A stretch of 64,000 nucleotides of DNA from Arthrobacter terricola (lineage in GTDB: Bacteria; Actinomycetota; Actinomycetes; Actinomycetales; Micrococcaceae). The DNA lies in contig NZ_SMRU01000013.1 in the NCBI RefSeq assembly GCF_004354015.1, positions 62,001 to 126,000 of the forward strand, in the 5' to 3' direction. Below, one piece after another: positions 42,278 to 52,419 of this stretch. The notes under the pieces are model-generated. The model ran no database searches. It was not told the origin of the DNA and saw only the letters and a program-made list of their open reading frames with translations. Within the stretch, counting starts at the first letter, position 1; each line of letters starts with the position of its first letter. A program made the translations under genes and the position numbers.

Positions 42278-44746
42278 CTACTTGCCGAGCCCGGCTCGCC
42301 GGAGGGCTTCTGCCATTGCCGTGTCTGCCTGCGGCTTGGGCGTCGCCTTCGCACCGCTAGCCGCCCCTCCTGCCCTCGGGGATCCGGCACCCTGCCGCGC
42401 CGGACGGCGCTCACCGGAACCGCCACGCTCACCCGAACCAGCCCGCTCGCCGGAACCGCGCGAACCGGCACCACGGCCGCCTGAACCACCACGCGCGCCC
42501 GAGCCGCCCGCGGTGCCGGGTTCGTCGTCGAGCCTTAGGGTGAGCGAGATCCGCTTGCGCTCGGGATCGGCTTCGAGGACCTTCACCCGCACAACTTGGC
42601 CGGACTTGACGATTTCACGGGGGTCGGACACGAACTTGTTGGACATCGCCGACACGTGGACCAAGCCGTCCTGGTGAACCCCGACGTCAACGAACGCCCC
42701 GAATGCTGCCACGTTAGTCACCGTTCCCTCAAGGATCATGCCGGGCTTGAGGTCGGAGATCTTCTCGATGCCTTCGGAGAACGTCGCGGCGGCGAACGCG
42801 GGTCGAGGGTCGCGGCCGGGCTTCTCGAGCTCGGCCATGATGTCGCGAACGGTCGGCAAACCGAATGTCCCATCGACGAACGCCTGCGGATCCAATGTGG
42901 ACACGGCCCCACCATGTGCGGCGGCGACGATTTTCCGTGCCACCGAATACGCTTCGGGGTGGACACTGGACGCGTCCAACGGCTCCGCTCCCCCGGTGAT
43001 CCGCAAGAAGCCGGCACACTGTTCGAAGGCCTTGGCGCCGAGCCGGGGCACCTTTTTGAGGTCGGCGCGCTTGGCGAACGGGCCGTTCTCGTTGCGGTAG
43101 GCCACGATGTTCTCGCTCAGGAGCGGTCCGACACCGGCCACGCGGCTCAACAGTGCGGGAGATGCGGTGTTGACGTCGACGCCCACTGCGTTGACGCAGT
43201 CCTCGACGACGGCGTCGAGCGAACGGTCAAGCTTCGCCGCGGTGACGTCGTGCTGGTATTGCCCGACGCCGATCGACTTCGGCTCGATCTTGACCAACTC
43301 CGCCAGCGGATCCTGCAGGCGTCGCGCAATGGACACAGCGCCACGAAGGGACACGTCCATGCCGGGAAGCTCGGCAGCAGCCAACGCGGATGCCGAGTAC
43401 ACGGATGCACCGGCCTCGGATACGACCAGTTTCTGCACGGCAGGACCGCCCGACGCGGTCAGGTTCTTGATGAGCTGCCCGGCGAGTTTGTCCGTTTCGC
43501 GCGAGGCCGTGCCGTTGCCGATCGCCACGAGTTCGACGGCGTGCTGCCGCGCCAAACGCTCGAGCGTCACCAAGGCCTCGTCCCACTTTTTGGCCGGGGC
43601 GTGCGGATAGATCGTGTCGGTGGCGACCACCTTGCCGGTGCCATCCACGACGGCCACCTTCACGCCGGTCCGCAATCCTGGGTCCAGGCCCAGCGTGGCG
43701 CGGTTCCCGGCCGGAGCGGCAAGGAGCACGTCACGCAGGTTGGCAGCGAAAACACGGACCGCTTCGTCCTCGGCCGTCGCGAACATGCGGCCACGGAGGT
43801 CGTTGCTCAGGCGGTCCAGGATCCGCGAGCGCCAAGCGATCTGCGCAGTCTGGACAAGCCACGAATCGGCCGGCCGACCACGTTCGGCGACCCCGAGGCA
43901 CTTGGCCACAGCGTTCTCGTAGCGCGTGCGGGCGGCGGCCAGGGCGTCGTCGTCGGCTGGTTCTGCCTCGGCGAGGTCAAGCTCGAGGACGCCGTCGTTC
44001 TCACCGCGCAGCAGCGCGAGGACGCGGTGGCTCGGCATGCCGGAGGGCACCTGCGTGAACTCGAAATAGTCCTTGAACTTCTGCCCCTCGACCTCCTGGC
44101 CTTTCTTCACGCGGGACACCATCCGGCCCTGCGTCCACAACCGTTCGCGCAGGTCCTCGGCAAGGTCCGGATCCTGCGATACACGCTCCACGAGGATCGA
44201 TCGGGCGCCGGCGAGCGCGGCGGACGCGTCGTCGATTGAGTGCTCGGCGTTGAAGTACTTGGCAGCTTCAGTCTCCGGATCGAGCTGCGGATTTGCGAGC
44301 AGCGCATCGGCGAGCGATTCGAGCCCGGCCTCGCGGGCGATCTGCGCCTTCGTGCGGCGCTTGGACTTGAAGGGCAAGTAAATGTCTTCAAGCCGCGATT
44401 TGGTGTCAGCGCCGACGACGGCGGCTTCCAGTTCCGGGGTCAGCTTGCCTTGCGCGGCAATCGCCTCGAGGACAGTACGACGGCGGTCCTCCAGGTCCCG
44501 CAGGTAGCGGAGCCTCTCCTCGAGCTCGCGCAATTGGGTGTCGTCGAGCGTCCCGGTGACTTCCTTGCGGTACCGGGCGATGAAGGGGACGGTCGATCCG
44601 CCGTCGAGCAGTTCAACCGCGGCTTTGACCTGCCAAGCCTTGACGCCCAACTCGTCTGCGATGCGGGCGTGGATGGCGGTTTCTGCCGCTGGAAGCGGCG
44701 TGGTCTGGCTCGGGGCTGACGGGGTCGCTGGAAGTTGAGTCACCAT
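42278..44746 (-). CDS. tex: Tex-family RNA-binding protein
   Basis: 822 residues from ATG 44746. The order is that of Tex/Spt6-like proteins: helical N-terminus (IADELGVKAWQVKAAVELLD, VPFIARYRKEVTG), YqgF/RNase H-like domain (LGLDPGLRTGVKVAVVD), helix-hairpin-helix repeats (DVNTASPALLSRVAGVGPLL) and an S1 RNA-binding domain (GMILEGTVTNVAAFGAFVDV). The last 90 residues are a Gly/Ser/Arg/Glu-rich tail. Tex binds nucleic acids and helps transcription and translation in the cytoplasm. It is a single gene, with the CBS gene upstream on the same strand. Confidence 0.95.
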   Translation of the reverse strand: MVTQLPATPSAPSQTTPLPAAETAIHARIADELGVKAWQVKAAVELLDGGSTVPFIARYRKEVTGTLDDTQLRELEERLRYLRDLEDRRRTVLEAIAAQGKLTPELEAAVVGADTKSRLEDIYLPFKSKRRTKAQIAREAGLESLADALLANPQLDPETEAAKYFNAEHSIDDASAALAGARSILVERVSQDPDLAEDLRERLWTQGRMVSRVKKGQEVEGQKFKDYFEFTQVPSGMPSHRVLALLRGENDGVLELDLAEAEPADDDALAAARTRYENAVAKCLGVAERGRPADSWLVQTAQIAWRSRILDRLSNDLRGRMFATAEDEAVRVFAANLRDVLLAAPAGNRATLGLDPGLRTGVKVAVVDGTGKVVATDTIYPHAPAKKWDEALVTLERLARQHAVELVAIGNGTASRETDKLAGQLIKNLTASGGPAVQKLVVSEAGASVYSASALAAAELPGMDVSLRGAVSIARRLQDPLAELVKIEPKSIGVGQYQHDVTAAKLDRSLDAVVEDCVNAVGVDVNTASPALLSRVAGVGPLLSENIVAYRNENGPFAKRADLKKVPRLGAKAFEQCAGFLRITGGAEPLDASSVHPEAYSVARKIVAAAHGGAVSTLDPQAFVDGTFGLPTVRDIMAELEKPGRDPRPAFAAATFSEGIEKISDLKPGMILEGTVTNVAAFGAFVDVGVHQDGLVHVSAMSNKFVSDPREIVKSGQVVRVKVLEADPERKRISLTLRLDDEPGTAGGSGARGGSGGRGAGSRGSGERAGSGERGGSGERRPARQGAGSPRAGGAASGAKATPKPQADTAMAEALRRAGLGK

Positions 44747-44761
44747 GACATTGTGCCCCAC

Positions 44762-44795
44762 AAACGAAAGCGCCACGGCTGGTTGGCCGTGACGC
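44762..44795 (-). terminator. Intrinsic terminator of the CBS gene
   Basis: On the minus strand GCGTCACGGC and GCCGTGGCGC pair around CAACCA and are followed by TTTCGTTTG. It lies 17 bp after the CBS stop and before tex. Confidence 0.75.
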
Positions 44796-44811
44796 TTGGG
44801 TTTGCAGTGCG

Positions 44812-45249
44812 TCAGCCGAGCGGGACGGCGGGCGACTTGGCGGAAATGTGCTCCACCAGTTCTCCAGTGCGCTGTTCGGCGTAGTTGCGGGCGATGTCGC
44901 CCTGGCTGATGATGCCGACCAAGCGGTGGTCGGTGATGACCGGAAGGCGCCTGACTTGGTGTTTCTCCATCAAGTCAATGGCGGCGTCGATGCTTGCATC
45001 GGCATCAATCCAGATCGGCGTGCCTAGGGCGAGGTCGGCCGCGGTCTTCACGCCGACATCCCATCCTTCAGCTACGCATCTGACCACGATGTCGCGGTCG
45101 GTGATGAATCCCTTGAGCCTTCCATCGCTGCCGCAAATCGGCAGGGAACCGACGTCCAGATCGCGCATCAGGACGGCCGCGTCACGCAATGACTGGTCTT
45201 CCTTGACGCATTGGGCGTTGGTGGTCATGAATTCGCGCACAACACTCAT
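44812..45249 (-). CDS. CBS-domain-pair protein
   Basis: 145 residues from ATG 45249, made of two CBS motifs: SVVREFMTTNAQCVKEDQSL with GSLPICGSDGRLKGFITDRD, and ALGTPIWIDADASIDAAIDL with RRLPVITDHRLVGIISQGDI. CBS pairs bind adenosine nucleotides and sense energy state. This free-standing type is often called hypoxia-response-like in actinobacteria. Cytoplasmic. No partner enzyme is fused or adjacent. Confidence 0.9.
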   Translation of the reverse strand: MSVVREFMTTNAQCVKEDQSLRDAAVLMRDLDVGSLPICGSDGRLKGFITDRDIVVRCVAEGWDVGVKTAADLALGTPIWIDADASIDAAIDLMEKHQVRRLPVITDHRLVGIISQGDIARNYAEQRTGELVEHISAKSPAVPLG

Positions 45250-45434
45250 GAGTCCTCCTCCATCGATGTGGTATCGACGCGGACCCCCGGCACCGACGCC
45301 GATGTTGTCAGCCTACGCTCAGGCCGAAACGCTGAACAGATCGCGGTTGAAAGTGCTGATCCTATTACTGTCAGGGACCCCTGATAGCTTGGCTTTGTCG
45401 GCTTGGAATGGTGCGTGGCCTCGAAGGGGGCAGG

Positions 45435-48400
45435 GTGTTTCTTCTTGATTCGGAAAGTGCGGGAGCGGCGCAGGACCTGGTGTTTTCGGCCAGCGACCTC
45501 GTGATTGCTTCCACGTGCGAATACCAGTTGCTGCGCGTGCTGGACGAGAAGCTGCATCGCTCCCCCAAAGCGGAGTTCGACGCCGACGAAATGCTTGGGC
45601 GCGCCGCGAAGCTGGGCGATATCCACGAACACGCCGTGCTGGAGCGGTTCGTGGCCGAGTTCGGCGCTTGGGATCCGCGCGCGGGAACCGGAGTGTACGA
45701 CGTCGTTCCCGCCGAAGCGATGGACCGCGCCACCCTGCGCGCCAAGCACGCGGAATCCATTGAAGCCCTGCGGTCCGGCGCGGACGTGGTCTTTCAGGCT
45801 GCGTTCTTCGACGGCGGGTTCCACGGTCGCTCGGATTTCCTTGTGAAGCAGGGCGGCGGCAGGCGCCCCGGCGGCACGTATGCGGTCTTCGACACCAAGC
45901 TCGCGCGGCACGCGAAGGTCACGGCGTTGCTGCAGCTTGCCGCTTATGCGGAGCAACTTCTTAAAGCCGGGATCGAGCCTGCGCCGGAGTTGACTCTCGT
46001 CCTGGGGGCAACTGTCCAGGCAGACACCGGCGGCTACGACTACGTGCACAGCAACCACAAGTTGGCCGACGTACTGCCGGTTTTCCGCGAGCGCCGCAGC
46101 CGTTTCCTGGCGCTGACCTCGGCGCACCGGTCACAGCCCGAGCCCGTCCAGTGGGGCACTTCAGGGGTGACCGCGTGCGGCAGGTGCAACTATTGCAAGG
46201 AACAGGTCGAGTCGCACCGGGACCTGCTGATGGTGGCGGGGATGAGGATCACGCGCCGCAAGAAACTGCTTGCCGATGGCATCTCCACGATTGACGACTT
46301 GGCCGGGATGCCTGACGCCACGGATTCCGTGACGCGGCGGTTGCAGGAACAAGCGCGGCTGCAAACAGGGATCGCGACCGCCGACGGAACCGTTCGCTAT
46401 ACCGACAAGACCGGTAAGGCCAAGAGCATCAGCTACTCGGTCCTCGAATCCAACTCTTTGGCCCGCCTTCCGCGACCCGACGCCGGTGACATCTTCTTCG
46501 ACTTCGAGGGAGATCCGTTGTGGCAAGACCCGGCGACCGGCCGTTGGGGCTTGGAGTACTTGTTCGGCGTGGTCGAGAATCCTGGAACTCCGGGCGAAAA
46601 GCCCGTCTTCCGGCCGTTCTGGGCACATTCCCGGACCGAGGAGCGGCAGGCTTTCATCGACTTCCTCGATTACGTCGAGGAACGCCGGATGAAGTATCCG
46701 GACATGCGGATCTACCATTACGCGGCTTACGAGAAAACTGCCCTCCGCCACCTGTCGCTGATCCATACTGTCGGCGAGGCCGCCGTGGACAACCTCCTGC
46801 GGGACGGCGTCCTGGTGGACCTGTACGACACCGTCCGGCACAGCATCCGCATCTCCGAAAACTCCTACAGCATCAAGAAACTCGAGCCCCTCTACATGGG
46901 CGAGCATTTGCGCTCGGGCGAAGTGACCGACGCCGGAGCTTCAGTAGTTGCCTATGCCAACTACTGCACTGCCCGCGACGAAGGCCGTAGCGACGAGGCC
47001 GCCGGCATTCTGGCGGGGATCTCGGACTACAACGAATACGACTGCCTCTCCACCCTTGAGCTGCGGAACTGGCTGCTGGGCTTGGCCTCCGAGCGTTCAA
47101 TCGAGCCGGGCTACTCCGTGCCGGCGACGCACAAGGAGACCGAGCCGGCGAAATACGAAGCCGCACCGGAAGAAACTGCCCTGCTTGACTACGTCGCGGA
47201 GCATGCCGTGGCACCCTCGGAAGCCCGGGCAGTCGCCTTGGTGGCTGCCGCCGTCGGTTATCACCGGCGCGAGGACAAACAATATTGGTGGGGCCACTTC
47301 GATCGTCTCGACCGGCCCGTTTCCGAATGGGAGGACACCCGGGACTGCTTCGTTGTTGAACAAGCTGAGGTGGTACGGGACTGGTCCACTTTACCTGGGA
47401 AGAGGAACCCTTCGAGGGACGTCCTGTTCTACGGCCGCGCAGCCGAAGGTTCGGGATTTACGCCCGGCAACAAGTTCTTCCGAATGTACGATGCCCCTGT
47501 GCCTGAGGCTTTCGATGGCAAGGCAATGAGTGCCCAAGGCAGGAGCGGTGCAGGGGGAACCGAGATCCTCGATGCAAGCGGCTTGGACGCTAAGGACTCC
47601 CCCGGTGAAGGGCACAGCGGCGATACCGTGCTCGTCCGGGAGATCCTGCCCAGCAAAACTTCGCCCTTCCACCAGCTACCCATGGCGCTGACGCCCGATG
47701 TCCCGGTCAACACCAACGGCCAGCGGGCAGCCCTCTCGGAACTAGCCGTCGAGCTTCGCTCCAGCTTGCCGTCCTGGCCAAAGAACCCAGCCTTGGACTT
47801 GCTGCGCCGAGTCCCACCGCGGCTTGCCACGCCAACGGCACTGCCCGTCGTCGGGCCCGGCGAGAACGGCTACGTGGACGCGATCACTGCAGCGGTCGCA
47901 GACCTCGACCGCTCCTACCTCGCTGTTCAGGGACCTCCGGGAACGGGCAAGACCTACGTCGGCTCCCACGTTGTGGCACGACTCGTGGCCGCAGGATGGA
48001 AAGTAGGGGTGGTCGCCCAGTCCCACACAACGGTTGAAGCACTCCTCCGCAGGGCGATCGAGGCAGGCGTATCTCCGGCCAGGGTCGGGAAGAAACCCAA
48101 GGAAGGCGATACCCAGGCAAAACCATGGGAGATCCTGGCTGATGGCGAAATAGAACGGTTGTTGACGTCGGCCGGCGGTTGCCTCATCGGCGGTACGGCC
48201 TGGACCATGACTGGCAAAACCGTTCCAGCCCGTTCCTTGGACCTGTTGGTGATCGACGAAGCCGGGCAGTTCTCCCTGGCCAACACCCTTGCCGTAAGCC
48301 GGGCAACGAACAGGCTGCTGCTTCTCGGCGACCCGCAGCAGCTCCCGCAGGTTACCCAAGGCAAACACCCTGAACCGGTGGACGAATCCGCCCTCGGCTG

Positions 48401-49055
48401 GTTGGCGAACGGCCATCACACACTGCCGGAGGAGCTTGGCTATTTCTTGGCGACATCGTGGCGCATGCACCCCGATTTGTGCACTGCGGTGTCAGAACTT
48501 TCCTACGACAACCGGCTCGAGTCGGCTCCCCTCGCCTCGGAGCGGCGACTGGCCGGAGTCCCTGCCGGCGTGGAATGCGTCTACGTTCCGCACGGCGGCA
48601 ACTCCACCCAGTCATCGGAGGAAGCCGCGGAAGTGGCCAGGCAAGTTCGGAGGCACGTGGGACTCGCATGGTTGGATCCGCGTGAATCGGCCGAAGAACG
48701 GCCATTGGGTGAGAAAGACATCTTGGTGGTGGCCGCCTACAACGCCCAGGTGCAGCTCATCCAGCGGGAACTTCGGGGTGCCGGCCTCGGCGGTGTGCGC
48801 GTGGGCACCGTGGACAAGTTCCAAGGCCAGGAGGCTCCCGTGGTGATCGTTTCGATGGCAGCGTCCGCTGCGGCCGAAGTTCCCCGCGGCATGGATTTCC
48901 TGCTCTCACGCAACCGGATCAACGTGGCGATCTCGCGCGGTCAATGGCGTGCCGTCGTCGTACGCTCACCGGAACTGACCAACTACCTGCCGAGCCACCC
49001 CGAAGGTCTCGAGCAACTGGGCGGCTTCGTCGCGCTGTGCCAGCGGGCCAGCTAG
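45435..49055 (+). CDS. RecB-like nuclease/RNase H-like/Dna2-type helicase fusion (TM0106 family)
   Basis: About 1206 residues from GTG 45435 (GGGGGCAGG upstream; ATG 45408 adds nine). In order: a PD-(D/E)xK RecB-type nuclease domain (VFSASDLVIASTCEYQLLRV, YAVFDTKLARHAKVTALLQL) whose first Cys and later CGRCNYC could hold a 4Fe-4S cluster as in Dna2/AddB; a DEDD-type RNase H-like domain from IFFDFEGDPL at about 353; and an SF1 helicase with GPPGTGKT (about 833), DEAG, GDPQQLP, and TVDKFQGQEAP. The family probably processes DNA ends or branched DNA. It is convergent with the MFS gene at 49063. Confidence 0.85.
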   Translation: MFLLDSESAGAAQDLVFSASDLVIASTCEYQLLRVLDEKLHRSPKAEFDADEMLGRAAKLGDIHEHAVLERFVAEFGAWDPRAGTGVYDVVPAEAMDRATLRAKHAESIEALRSGADVVFQAAFFDGGFHGRSDFLVKQGGGRRPGGTYAVFDTKLARHAKVTALLQLAAYAEQLLKAGIEPAPELTLVLGATVQADTGGYDYVHSNHKLADVLPVFRERRSRFLALTSAHRSQPEPVQWGTSGVTACGRCNYCKEQVESHRDLLMVAGMRITRRKKLLADGISTIDDLAGMPDATDSVTRRLQEQARLQTGIATADGTVRYTDKTGKAKSISYSVLESNSLARLPRPDAGDIFFDFEGDPLWQDPATGRWGLEYLFGVVENPGTPGEKPVFRPFWAHSRTEERQAFIDFLDYVEERRMKYPDMRIYHYAAYEKTALRHLSLIHTVGEAAVDNLLRDGVLVDLYDTVRHSIRISENSYSIKKLEPLYMGEHLRSGEVTDAGASVVAYANYCTARDEGRSDEAAGILAGISDYNEYDCLSTLELRNWLLGLASERSIEPGYSVPATHKETEPAKYEAAPEETALLDYVAEHAVAPSEARAVALVAAAVGYHRREDKQYWWGHFDRLDRPVSEWEDTRDCFVVEQAEVVRDWSTLPGKRNPSRDVLFYGRAAEGSGFTPGNKFFRMYDAPVPEAFDGKAMSAQGRSGAGGTEILDASGLDAKDSPGEGHSGDTVLVREILPSKTSPFHQLPMALTPDVPVNTNGQRAALSELAVELRSSLPSWPKNPALDLLRRVPPRLATPTALPVVGPGENGYVDAITAAVADLDRSYLAVQGPPGTGKTYVGSHVVARLVAAGWKVGVVAQSHTTVEALLRRAIEAGVSPARVGKKPKEGDTQAKPWEILADGEIERLLTSAGGCLIGGTAWTMTGKTVPARSLDLLVIDEAGQFSLANTLAVSRATNRLLLLGDPQQLPQVTQGKHPEPVDESALGWLANGHHTLPEELGYFLATSWRMHPDLCTAVSELSYDNRLESAPLASERRLAGVPAGVECVYVPHGGNSTQSSEEAAEVARQVRRHVGLAWLDPRESAEERPLGEKDILVVAAYNAQVQLIQRELRGAGLGGVRVGTVDKFQGQEAPVVIVSMAASAAAEVPRGMDFLLSRNRINVAISRGQWRAVVVRSPELTNYLPSHPEGLEQLGGFVALCQRAS

Positions 49056-49062
49056 CTTCGCT

Positions 49063-50946
49063 TCATCGGAGGCGACGTGGATCAACGCTCGTGGGTTTCG
49101 GAACATGGTCAGCGGCACGCCGACGGACGGCTTGCTTTCCGCCGTCGTGCGCCCTGACCGTGCGCAACGACTCCGCAGCCGGAAGGAACTGCGCCGCTGG
49201 GAGACGACGCGGGGCCTCGGACTCGATCCGATGCTCCGTGTACTCGTACTTTCCGCCGCGGAGGGCGGACGCGAAAGCGGCCACGATGCAGGCCGCGATC
49301 GCGAAGGCAAAGGCCACTGCAAGGCCTTCGGCGAACGGCCCCGAGATGAGGGCCGGGAAGAAGGAGCGGCCGGTCAGGAACGCCGAGTCCGTCGGCGGAA
49401 GGCCTCCCAGGACTTTCGGCCCGAGCAGCGTCTGTACCGGGTTGTAGCCCAGCAACGAGGAGAACAGGACCGAAACTGGCGGTAGTTGCGCAACCTTCGC
49501 CGCGTCTGCGGCGGCCACACCGTGAGCCGTCAGGCCTGAGGCGAGTGTCTGCGGCAGAGTGCGGGCGAGCCCGGTGATCATGAGGGAAAAGAAGATGCCG
49601 ATGGAAAGCACCATGGCCGAGTTCTGGAAGGTCGTGCTCATGCCCGCGCCCACGCCGCGGCGATTAGGCGGAAGCGAATTCATGATGCCGGCCCTGTTCG
49701 GTGCTGCAAACAACCCCATGCCCAAGCCGTTGGTCAGCAACGCAAGGCAGAACGGCAGGTACGTGAAATTCACCGGCAATACGAGCAGCCAAAGGAAACT
49801 CGCTGCTGCCACTACCATTCCCAAGGTGGCGAGGAGCCGGGCCCCATGGCGGTCGGAGAGCCAACCGGAAACGGGTCCTGCGATCAGGAATCCCGCGGTC
49901 AGCGGCAACATGTAAATGCCCGCCCAAAGCGGGGTGGTTTCAAAGCTGTAGCCATGCTGCGGCAGCCAAATCCCCTGAAGCCAGATGATCAGGATGAACA
50001 TCAAGCCGCCGCGGCCTATGCCGGACATCAACGAGGCCAGGTTTCCAGCGGTGAACGCTCGAATTTTGAAGAGCGACAAATTGAACATAGGCTCCTCGAT
50101 CTTTGATTCCACCAAGCAGAAAATGGCCAGCACCGCAGCTCCACCGATCAAGGCGGCGAGCACCCACGGGTTGGTCCAGCCCATCGTGTGGCCGCCGTAT
50201 GGCTGGATGCCGTACGTGATGCCCACCAGCACCGCGACCAGGCCCACCGCGAACGTTCCGTTGCCCCACCAATCGAGCTTGGCCGGCTGCCGGATTCCGG
50301 TGTCGTGCATGCTGAGGTAGGCCCACACGGTGCCCGCCAACCCCACCGGCACGGACACGAGGAACACCAAGCGCCAATCCAGCGGGCCGAGCAATCCCCC
50401 TACGATCAGGCCCAAGAAGGATCCCGCAATGCCTGCGACCTGGTTCAGGCCCAACGCCAGTCCGCGCTGCTCCACTTTGAAGACGTCCGTGATGATGGCC
50501 GTTGAATTGGCCATCAACATCGCCCCGCCGACGCCCTGAAGCACACGCATGATGATCAGCCACAGGACTCCCGCGTCACCTGAGAGCCACGTCAAAGAAA
50601 GCAGCACGGAGAATACCGTGAAGATCGCAAAGCCTGCGTTGTACATCGTCACCCGGCCGAACATGTCGCCCAGCCGGCCAAAGGTAACCACAAGCACGGC
50701 CGTGACCACCATGTAGCCCATGACGAGCCAAAGGAGCATGCTCGTGTTGCCGGGAGTGAGCGGGTCTACGTGGATTCCGCGGAAAATGTCGGGCAAGGCT
50801 ATGAGCATGATGGACGAATTGATGGTCGCCATGAGCATGCCCAGCGTGGTGTTGGTCAGGACTGTCCATTTATAGTGGGGGCTGGCAACCGCGCGCTCGA
50901 TGCGGGCCTGGCGTTTATCCCTGAAGACTTGGGTCTTTGTCGCCAC
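49063..50946 (-). CDS. MFS drug-resistance transporter (EmrB/QacA-type, 14 TM)
   Basis: About 627 residues from GTG 50946, chosen for GGAAGGGG eight bases upstream; a longer frame to 51060 crosses a likely promoter. Fourteen hydrophobic helices, motif A GRLGDMFGRVTMYNAG, and motif C-like GIAGSFLGLIVGGLLGPLDW. It is longer than usual because of a C-terminal tail of about 70 polar residues. Such pumps export drugs or metabolites with proton motive force. It is convergent with the RecB-helicase gene (7 bp between stops). Confidence 0.85.
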   Translation of the reverse strand: MATKTQVFRDKRQARIERAVASPHYKWTVLTNTTLGMLMATINSSIMLIALPDIFRGIHVDPLTPGNTSMLLWLVMGYMVVTAVLVVTFGRLGDMFGRVTMYNAGFAIFTVFSVLLSLTWLSGDAGVLWLIIMRVLQGVGGAMLMANSTAIITDVFKVEQRGLALGLNQVAGIAGSFLGLIVGGLLGPLDWRLVFLVSVPVGLAGTVWAYLSMHDTGIRQPAKLDWWGNGTFAVGLVAVLVGITYGIQPYGGHTMGWTNPWVLAALIGGAAVLAIFCLVESKIEEPMFNLSLFKIRAFTAGNLASLMSGIGRGGLMFILIIWLQGIWLPQHGYSFETTPLWAGIYMLPLTAGFLIAGPVSGWLSDRHGARLLATLGMVVAAASFLWLLVLPVNFTYLPFCLALLTNGLGMGLFAAPNRAGIMNSLPPNRRGVGAGMSTTFQNSAMVLSIGIFFSLMITGLARTLPQTLASGLTAHGVAAADAAKVAQLPPVSVLFSSLLGYNPVQTLLGPKVLGGLPPTDSAFLTGRSFFPALISGPFAEGLAVAFAFAIAACIVAAFASALRGGKYEYTEHRIESEAPRRLPAAQFLPAAESLRTVRAHDGGKQAVRRRAADHVPKPTSVDPRRLR

Positions 50947-51178
50947 CTCAACTGCCCCTTCCCGGCACACGGGCCGATTCGGGATTGTTACCTCACTAAA
51001 AACCTTAGACCCGGAAACTGTGCGGGGAACTAAGGGGGCTGGGATTTTCTGCTGGGCCACTCCGGTTGGCTTGGGCTGGCTCCCTCGCGGTTCCGGGGAT
51101 CTCGAACGGCACCTACCCGCTGATCCAGCAGAATGTGCCGCGATGGCAGAAGCTACCCAGGTAAGATCGCTTAAATCA

Positions 51179-51223
51179 CGACGGCGGCACTCGGCTTTCA
51201 GGAAAAGCCGAGTGCCGCCGTCG
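51179..51223 (-). terminator. Strong intrinsic terminator of the Old Yellow Enzyme gene
   Basis: A 20-bp perfect stem (CGACGGCGGCACTCGGCTTT with its complement at 51204-51223) around a 5-base loop lies 15 bp after the stop at 51238. The T-run is short, but the stem is very stable. Confidence 0.8.
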
Positions 51224-51237
51224 AGGGCTAGTTGGGG

Positions 51238-52308
51238 TTAGTTCGCGTAGAACGGGTAGTCGGTGTAGCCCTTCGCGCCTTCACCGTAGAACGTAGAGGG
51301 ATCAGGTTCGTTGAGCGGCAGGCTCTCACGCCACCTGCGCGCGAGGTCCGGGTTTGCGATGGCCGGGCGCCCTACGACGACGGCGTCCGCGTGGCCGTTC
51401 GCGACGAGTGCTACGGCTTCTTCCCGGTCCGTGATGGTGCTGAAGCCGGTGTTCACCAAGAACGTACCCCTGAAACGCTCGCGCAAGTCCTGGACGAGTT
51501 CGCCTTGGGGTTCGTGGTGCAGGATGCTCAGGTAGGCCAGGTTGAGCGGGGCGATCGTGTCCACGAGAACCTCGTATGTTGCGCGGACATCAGCAGGATC
51601 AGTCTCTTCAATCTGCTGTACCAGGTGCTCCGGGGAAATCCTGATGCCCACCCGGTTGGCGCCGAGGGCCTCGACCACGGCGTTGACGGTCTCGATGACG
51701 AAGCGGGCACGGTTTTCCGGGGAACCTCCGTAGCTGTCCGTACGGATGTTGGTGTTAGGTGCAAGGAACTCGTGGAGCAGGTAGCCATTGGCTGAGTGCA
51801 GTTCAACGCCGTCGAACCCGGCCTCGATAGCGTTCCGGGATGCCGTAACGATTTCCTGGATGACCGCTGGTAGCTCATCTGTGCTCAACTCGCGCGGAAC
51901 CGGGTAAGGCTTTTTGCCGTTCGGGGTCCGCACTTCGCCTTCGATGGCGACAGCACTGGGTGCGACAATTTCGTTGCCGCCGGTGATGTCCGGGTGGGAG
52001 ACTCGTCCACCGTGCATGATCTGGGCGAACATGCGGCCGCCTTCGGCATGGACGGCGTCGGTCACCTTCTTCCAGCCTGCGATCTGTTCCTCGGTAACAA
52101 GGCCAGGCTGGCCCGGGTAGGACTGGCCGGCTGGAGTGGGATAAGTTCCCTCACTGACGATCAAGCCGAGGGACGCGCGCTGCCGATAGTGCTCTACGAG
52201 GAGGGGCCCGGGAATCCCTTCTGCGCCTGCACGTACACGGGTCAACGGTGCCATGACCAAGCGGTTGGGAAGTTCAAGTTCGCCGAGCGTCAACGGGGAA
52301 AACAACAT
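51238..52308 (-). CDS. Old Yellow Enzyme-family alkene reductase (NemA-like)
   Basis: 356 residues from ATG 52308, with AAAGG eight bases upstream. OYE signatures: LFSPLTLGELELPNRLVMAP, LTRVRA, QIMHGGRVSHP, and the His/Asn catalytic pair in GVELHSANGYLLHEFLAP, followed by NTNIRTDSYGGSPENRARF. FMN- and NADPH-dependent reduction of activated C=C bonds or nitro groups is the known activity; N-ethylmaleimide, glycerol trinitrate or quinones are likely substrates. It is a single gene between a terminator and the XseA-like gene. Confidence 0.92.
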   Translation of the reverse strand: MLFSPLTLGELELPNRLVMAPLTRVRAGAEGIPGPLLVEHYRQRASLGLIVSEGTYPTPAGQSYPGQPGLVTEEQIAGWKKVTDAVHAEGGRMFAQIMHGGRVSHPDITGGNEIVAPSAVAIEGEVRTPNGKKPYPVPRELSTDELPAVIQEIVTASRNAIEAGFDGVELHSANGYLLHEFLAPNTNIRTDSYGGSPENRARFVIETVNAVVEALGANRVGIRISPEHLVQQIEETDPADVRATYEVLVDTIAPLNLAYLSILHHEPQGELVQDLRERFRGTFLVNTGFSTITDREEAVALVANGHADAVVVGRPAIANPDLARRWRESLPLNEPDPSTFYGEGAKGYTDYPFYAN

Positions 52309-52419
52309 GTGCAATGCCTTTCAAACGGGAACGGATCCACTGTTGGCAACTGCAACGCGTCTGCAACTATTCCGGAGCCAAGGATGATGAGACAAGCGTC
52401 ACAACGTTGTCGTGTTTGC

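Noticed and set aside
42420..42520. Repeated CCGGAACC/CGCTC words as a possible repeat array
   Set aside because: They encode the Gly/Arg/Ser/Glu tail of Tex in frame.
42596..44239. 547-residue plus-strand frame opposite tex
   Set aside because: No domain; tex on the other strand has complete family motifs along the same stretch.
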